Source of the DNA: an uncultured Porphyromonadaceae bacterium
GTDB lineage: Bacteria; Bacteroidota; Bacteroidia; Bacteroidales; Muribaculaceae
Reading direction: 5' to 3'
DNA: 64,000 nucleotides
Assembly: GCA_900540205.1 (NCBI GenBank)
Contig: UQER01000001.1
Span: forward strand, 1 to 64,000
Shown in pieces: positions 61,388 to 64,000 of this stretch; the first letter of the stretch is position 1; each line of letters begins with the position of its first letter. A model generated the notes under the pieces. The model made no database searches and had not been told where the DNA came from. It worked only from the letters and a program-made list of their open reading frames with translations. The position numbers and the translations under genes were made by a program.

Positions 61388-63835
61388 ATGAGAAAAACAC
61401 TCCTTCATCTGATTTTTGCATTACTATGGTTCCCATTTCCTGCCCTGGCTGTTGACGTATTTGTCAAGGACGGTTCTGTTGCCACAGTTGATCATATTCC
61501 TGGCTATGAGGTGGATGTTGCGAAAACCGCCAATGGTCTGCGCGTCACATATACGTTTGATTCCGTTGCCGTGATGGCCGATCCCGTGTTTAACGGCAAA
61601 TACAATCTTTTGATAGGGGGATGTGGGGAGACATCCACTCCGGGGCAACCTGCGCTCCCGGTGCTTCTTGATCGTTTTGCCGTCCCCGCCGGACACACTT
61701 ATATGGTGGGGATGGTGTCGGTAAATTATTTCAGCCGTACAGTTGCGTTGGCGCCATCGCGTCCTGCATTGTCGGAAAGTTCGGAATATACATTTTATAC
61801 TGTGCCTGTAGAACCGATGGTTTCGGTCAACCAATATCTGCCGGAACAGCCTGCCTATGACTGCGGTGCTCAGACGGTGAGAAAGCAGCAGGTCGCCAAT
61901 GTTCGTGTCTCGCCCGTTTCGTATAATTCAGCGCTCAGAAAAATGCGCGTCTGTTCCTCTCTCTGTTTCGACATCGTGTTCACCCCCGTAGATGACGGCG
62001 AGACTGCTGACGCGGAAGAATATGACGAGGATTCTGATTATTTTATGAAATCAATCACCTTGCAGCCGGTCGACAACAAGGCAAAAGCTCAGTTTCAGGA
62101 TGGATTGAGGTCTACCGATGCGCGTATAGACTATCTCGTTCTCACGGCCGATGCCCTCAAGCCTGCCGCCCAGATGTTTGCGGACTGGAAACGCAAGATG
62201 GGATATACTGTCACGCTCCTTTCGCAGCTCGAATGGGGGAAGGAGGATGTAATGGCGTCCATCGCTTCGTGGTATGCAGAATCTCCACACCCACGCTATG
62301 CCTTGTTGTTCGGAGATGCCAGTCTAATCAGTCCATATCAGGTCGTGGATGATATAGACCCAGATGACAGTGACAGATCCTTATATGATATCCCCTCAGA
62401 TTTTTATTATGCCTGTCTGGATGGGGAGGATGATTATATGGCAGATATAAATTTGGGTAGGATTCCAGCTTCCGAATGCCTTGATGCACAAAATGCTGTG
62501 TCCAAAATCATGTTGTATGAGGAAAATCCATTGGGAGGAATGACCCAATCCAAGGCCGTTTTTTCTACATATTTTCAGGATGAAAAGCCAAAAAATGGAG
62601 AGGAGGATCGTGATTATACGCGAACTACAGAGATGATATACAATGCTGTTCAAGATAAATTCGGAGCGCAACAAAGGATTTATTATTGTATGAGTAACGT
62701 TACACCACGAAAATGGTCTTTTATGTTCGGGACTGGCAGTCCAATTCCAATGGAATTGCAGAAACCATGGTTTAACTGGAATAATGGTGCCCAAGATGTG
62801 AGAGATGCCATAAACAGTGGATGTAATCTATTCTTTCATAGAGATCATGGTGGGAATGAAGGATGGTCTTTTCCTCAGTTTAACATTAACAATTTAGCCG
62901 GACTGTCTAATTCAGTGTTTCCCATAGTGCTAAGTATTGATTGCGCAGTGGGGAAGTATAATCAGAACAATAATTTTGCGAAGCAGATACTGTTTAAGCC
63001 ATATGCCGGATGTGCGTCTATAGTAGCTGCTTCAGAAGAAACTTATTCGGGTCAGAATGATGCTATGGCGTGCTCAATGTTTGGAAGTCTTTTCCCGGGA
63101 AAGAAGTTCTATTATACAGGTAATCCTAATGTGAATCCTAATGCATCTTTGTATACAGGGCGAGCTTCTTCTATTGGGGATATGCTTAATATTGGATTGA
63201 TAAATATGGAAAGGCAATATCCAAACCGCACTGATGTCAATACCAAGCAGCGCGAGCGTTATCACTGTTTCGGCGACCCGAGTCTGGCAGTGTGTTGGAA
63301 CTCCGACAAAATATTTGAAAACAAGGCGTCAATCACTGAATTCGGAGGGTATATAACGGTGGATTTAGGTGGCGTAAGTGGCTATATATCATTTTATGAT
63401 CCAGCTACAAAGGAAAACAAACGGTCAAATGGGAATTATGCCACATTCCAGACCTCAAATCCTGATGATGTGTTTATTTCAGTGACATATCCCGGCTGGC
63501 GTCCTTTGACAGGAACCTACAGCAACCTATGTACCACCGGAGTTGATAATCCCAAGGATAACTATATAGATTCATACGAATGGTATGGCAGCAATTTGCT
63601 TGTATATATGGTGATGAAATATTCTGCATCATTAGGAATGACAAGCAAATGGAAATTGAACGTTTACATTCAGCGTGGAATAAACGCTATCACAGTCGCG
63701 TCCGTTGATTTGGTGAATAGTCAGAATCCGGTTGAGGTGCGGATGCCTGAGACTATGGCAGGCGACATAGTGCGGCTCACACTGACACAGGGAAATCAAG
63801 TAATCGACAAAAAATCAATCTTAATCAGCAAATAA
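61388..63835 (+). CDS. Gingipain-like C25 cysteine protease
   Basis: An 815-residue secreted protein with signal peptide (ending PALAVDV) and N-terminal prodomain (to about residue 245). The C25 domain has ARIDYLVLTADALKPAAQMFADWKRKMGY, YALLFGDASLISPY, DIPSDFYYACLDGEDDYMADINLGRIPAS and catalytic residues H487 (HRDHGGNEGWS) and C519 (LSIDCAVGKYN). C-terminal Ig-like regions follow, ending NQVIDKKSILISK, loosely like a sorting tail. In Porphyromonas such proteases are exported by T9SS; whether this one is, is not clear. The middle (about 62330-63230) is AT-richer than both ends. Confidence 0.88.
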   Translation: MRKTLLHLIFALLWFPFPALAVDVFVKDGSVATVDHIPGYEVDVAKTANGLRVTYTFDSVAVMADPVFNGKYNLLIGGCGETSTPGQPALPVLLDRFAVPAGHTYMVGMVSVNYFSRTVALAPSRPALSESSEYTFYTVPVEPMVSVNQYLPEQPAYDCGAQTVRKQQVANVRVSPVSYNSALRKMRVCSSLCFDIVFTPVDDGETADAEEYDEDSDYFMKSITLQPVDNKAKAQFQDGLRSTDARIDYLVLTADALKPAAQMFADWKRKMGYTVTLLSQLEWGKEDVMASIASWYAESPHPRYALLFGDASLISPYQVVDDIDPDDSDRSLYDIPSDFYYACLDGEDDYMADINLGRIPASECLDAQNAVSKIMLYEENPLGGMTQSKAVFSTYFQDEKPKNGEEDRDYTRTTEMIYNAVQDKFGAQQRIYYCMSNVTPRKWSFMFGTGSPIPMELQKPWFNWNNGAQDVRDAINSGCNLFFHRDHGGNEGWSFPQFNINNLAGLSNSVFPIVLSIDCAVGKYNQNNNFAKQILFKPYAGCASIVAASEETYSGQNDAMACSMFGSLFPGKKFYYTGNPNVNPNASLYTGRASSIGDMLNIGLINMERQYPNRTDVNTKQRERYHCFGDPSLAVCWNSDKIFENKASITEFGGYITVDLGGVSGYISFYDPATKENKRSNGNYATFQTSNPDDVFISVTYPGWRPLTGTYSNLCTTGVDNPKDNYIDSYEWYGSNLLVYMVMKYSASLGMTSKWKLNVYIQRGINAITVASVDLVNSQNPVEVRMPETMAGDIVRLTLTQGNQVIDKKSILISK

Positions 63836-63849
63836 TCATGGGGACAACG

Positions 63850-64000
63850 ATGAAAAAACTATTCGCGTTCTTGCTCGCAATCGGTGCCTGCAATTCAATG
63901 GATGCATCAATAAAATGGGATGAGGTAGGGCAAGATACAACCGCAGAGGAAACGTATGATTTCGAGGCTGGAGGTTTTTATTATGGTATAATTAGTGAAA
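63850..64000 (+). CDS. Start of a secreted protein (BspA-like?), cut by window end
   Basis: The first 50 codons are visible: MKKLFAFLLAIGACNSMDAS is a signal peptide, then KWDEVGQDTTAEETYDFEAG and GFYYGIISE. The F-E-A-G-G-F-Y-Y-x-I pattern recalls the first strand of Bacteroidales leucine-rich-repeat (BspA-like) secreted proteins. An in-frame ATG at 63838 is two bases after the gingipain stop; 63850 gives a better signal peptide. The pair is likely one operon. Confidence 0.6.
   Translation, partial: MKKLFAFLLAIGACNSMDASIKWDEVGQDTTAEETYDFEAGGFYYGIISE

Overview
The window looks like a chromosome segment of a gut Bacteroidales bacterium, probably Muribaculaceae or a relative. This rests on gene content (LptE/SecG operon, WbqC, DUF4294, DUF3244, TamB, gingipain and C10-type secreted proteins, DUF4372 transposase) and on repeated Bacteroidetes-type promoters of the form TTTG-N19/20-TAnnTTTG. 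The family name is inference; no rRNA is present. Most housekeeping genes are GC-rich, so AT-rich acquired stretches stand out.

Layout. 1-4.8 kb: a minus-strand arsenic-resistance operon (arsR, ArsF-like, ArsG-like, thioredoxin, permease, arsC, ACR3) whose last gene is cut by an IS4-family element at the window edge; a tRNA-Ser(CGA) follows at 5.0 kb. 5.6-9.8 kb: core operon for an acyltransferase, a sigma-54 activator-like protein, LptE, a hypothetical protein and SecG. 10.0-10.7 kb: tRNA-Glu, rpsT, tRNA-Glu in one transcription unit. 10.9-18 kb: recO, wbqC, lepB, dapB, membrane protein, ftsB-like, nadB, DUF4294. 18-20.8 kb: decayed type I specificity genes (two hsdS pieces tail to tail) plus a complete IS4-family element. 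20.8-25.9 kb: TPR/membrane/HTH regulator, DUF3244 secreted protein, C10-protease-like lipoprotein with Ser at the catalytic Cys position, and a serpin. 26-32.3 kb: ferritin, beta-barrel protein, TamB-like giant. 32.3-40.1 kb: AT-rich defence island with a REP-associated transposase, a broken rhuM, a large SIR2 protein and a single-chain restriction-modification enzyme. 40.5-43.6 kb: pyrE, SRPBCC protein, lipoprotein, DbpA-like helicase. 43.7-51.6 kb: glycan genes (three glycosyltransferases, WecE-like and WecD-like enzymes) interleaved with three toxin-antitoxin pairs (HigBA, GNAT with a 52-residue partner, Panacea with a PemK/MazF-like partner). 51.7-56 kb: surE, parB, parA, beta-barrel protein, metallophosphoesterase. 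56.2-58.3 kb: ABC exporter with its GntR/YtrA-type regulator. 58.6-64 kb: TonB-receptor-like protein, gingipain-like C25 protease and the start of another secreted protein.

Themes. Secreted proteases and inhibitors occur at two loci (C10-like plus serpin, and C25). Restriction and defence genes occur both intact (type IIG, SIR2) and decayed (hsdS, rhuM). A family of REP hairpins with a GTAGGG head, often as inverted pairs, is scattered over the window, and one RAYT transposase gene carries copies of it inside its own coding sequence. Several secreted-protein or regulator genes have GC-rich ends and AT-rich interiors, suggesting mosaic exchange.
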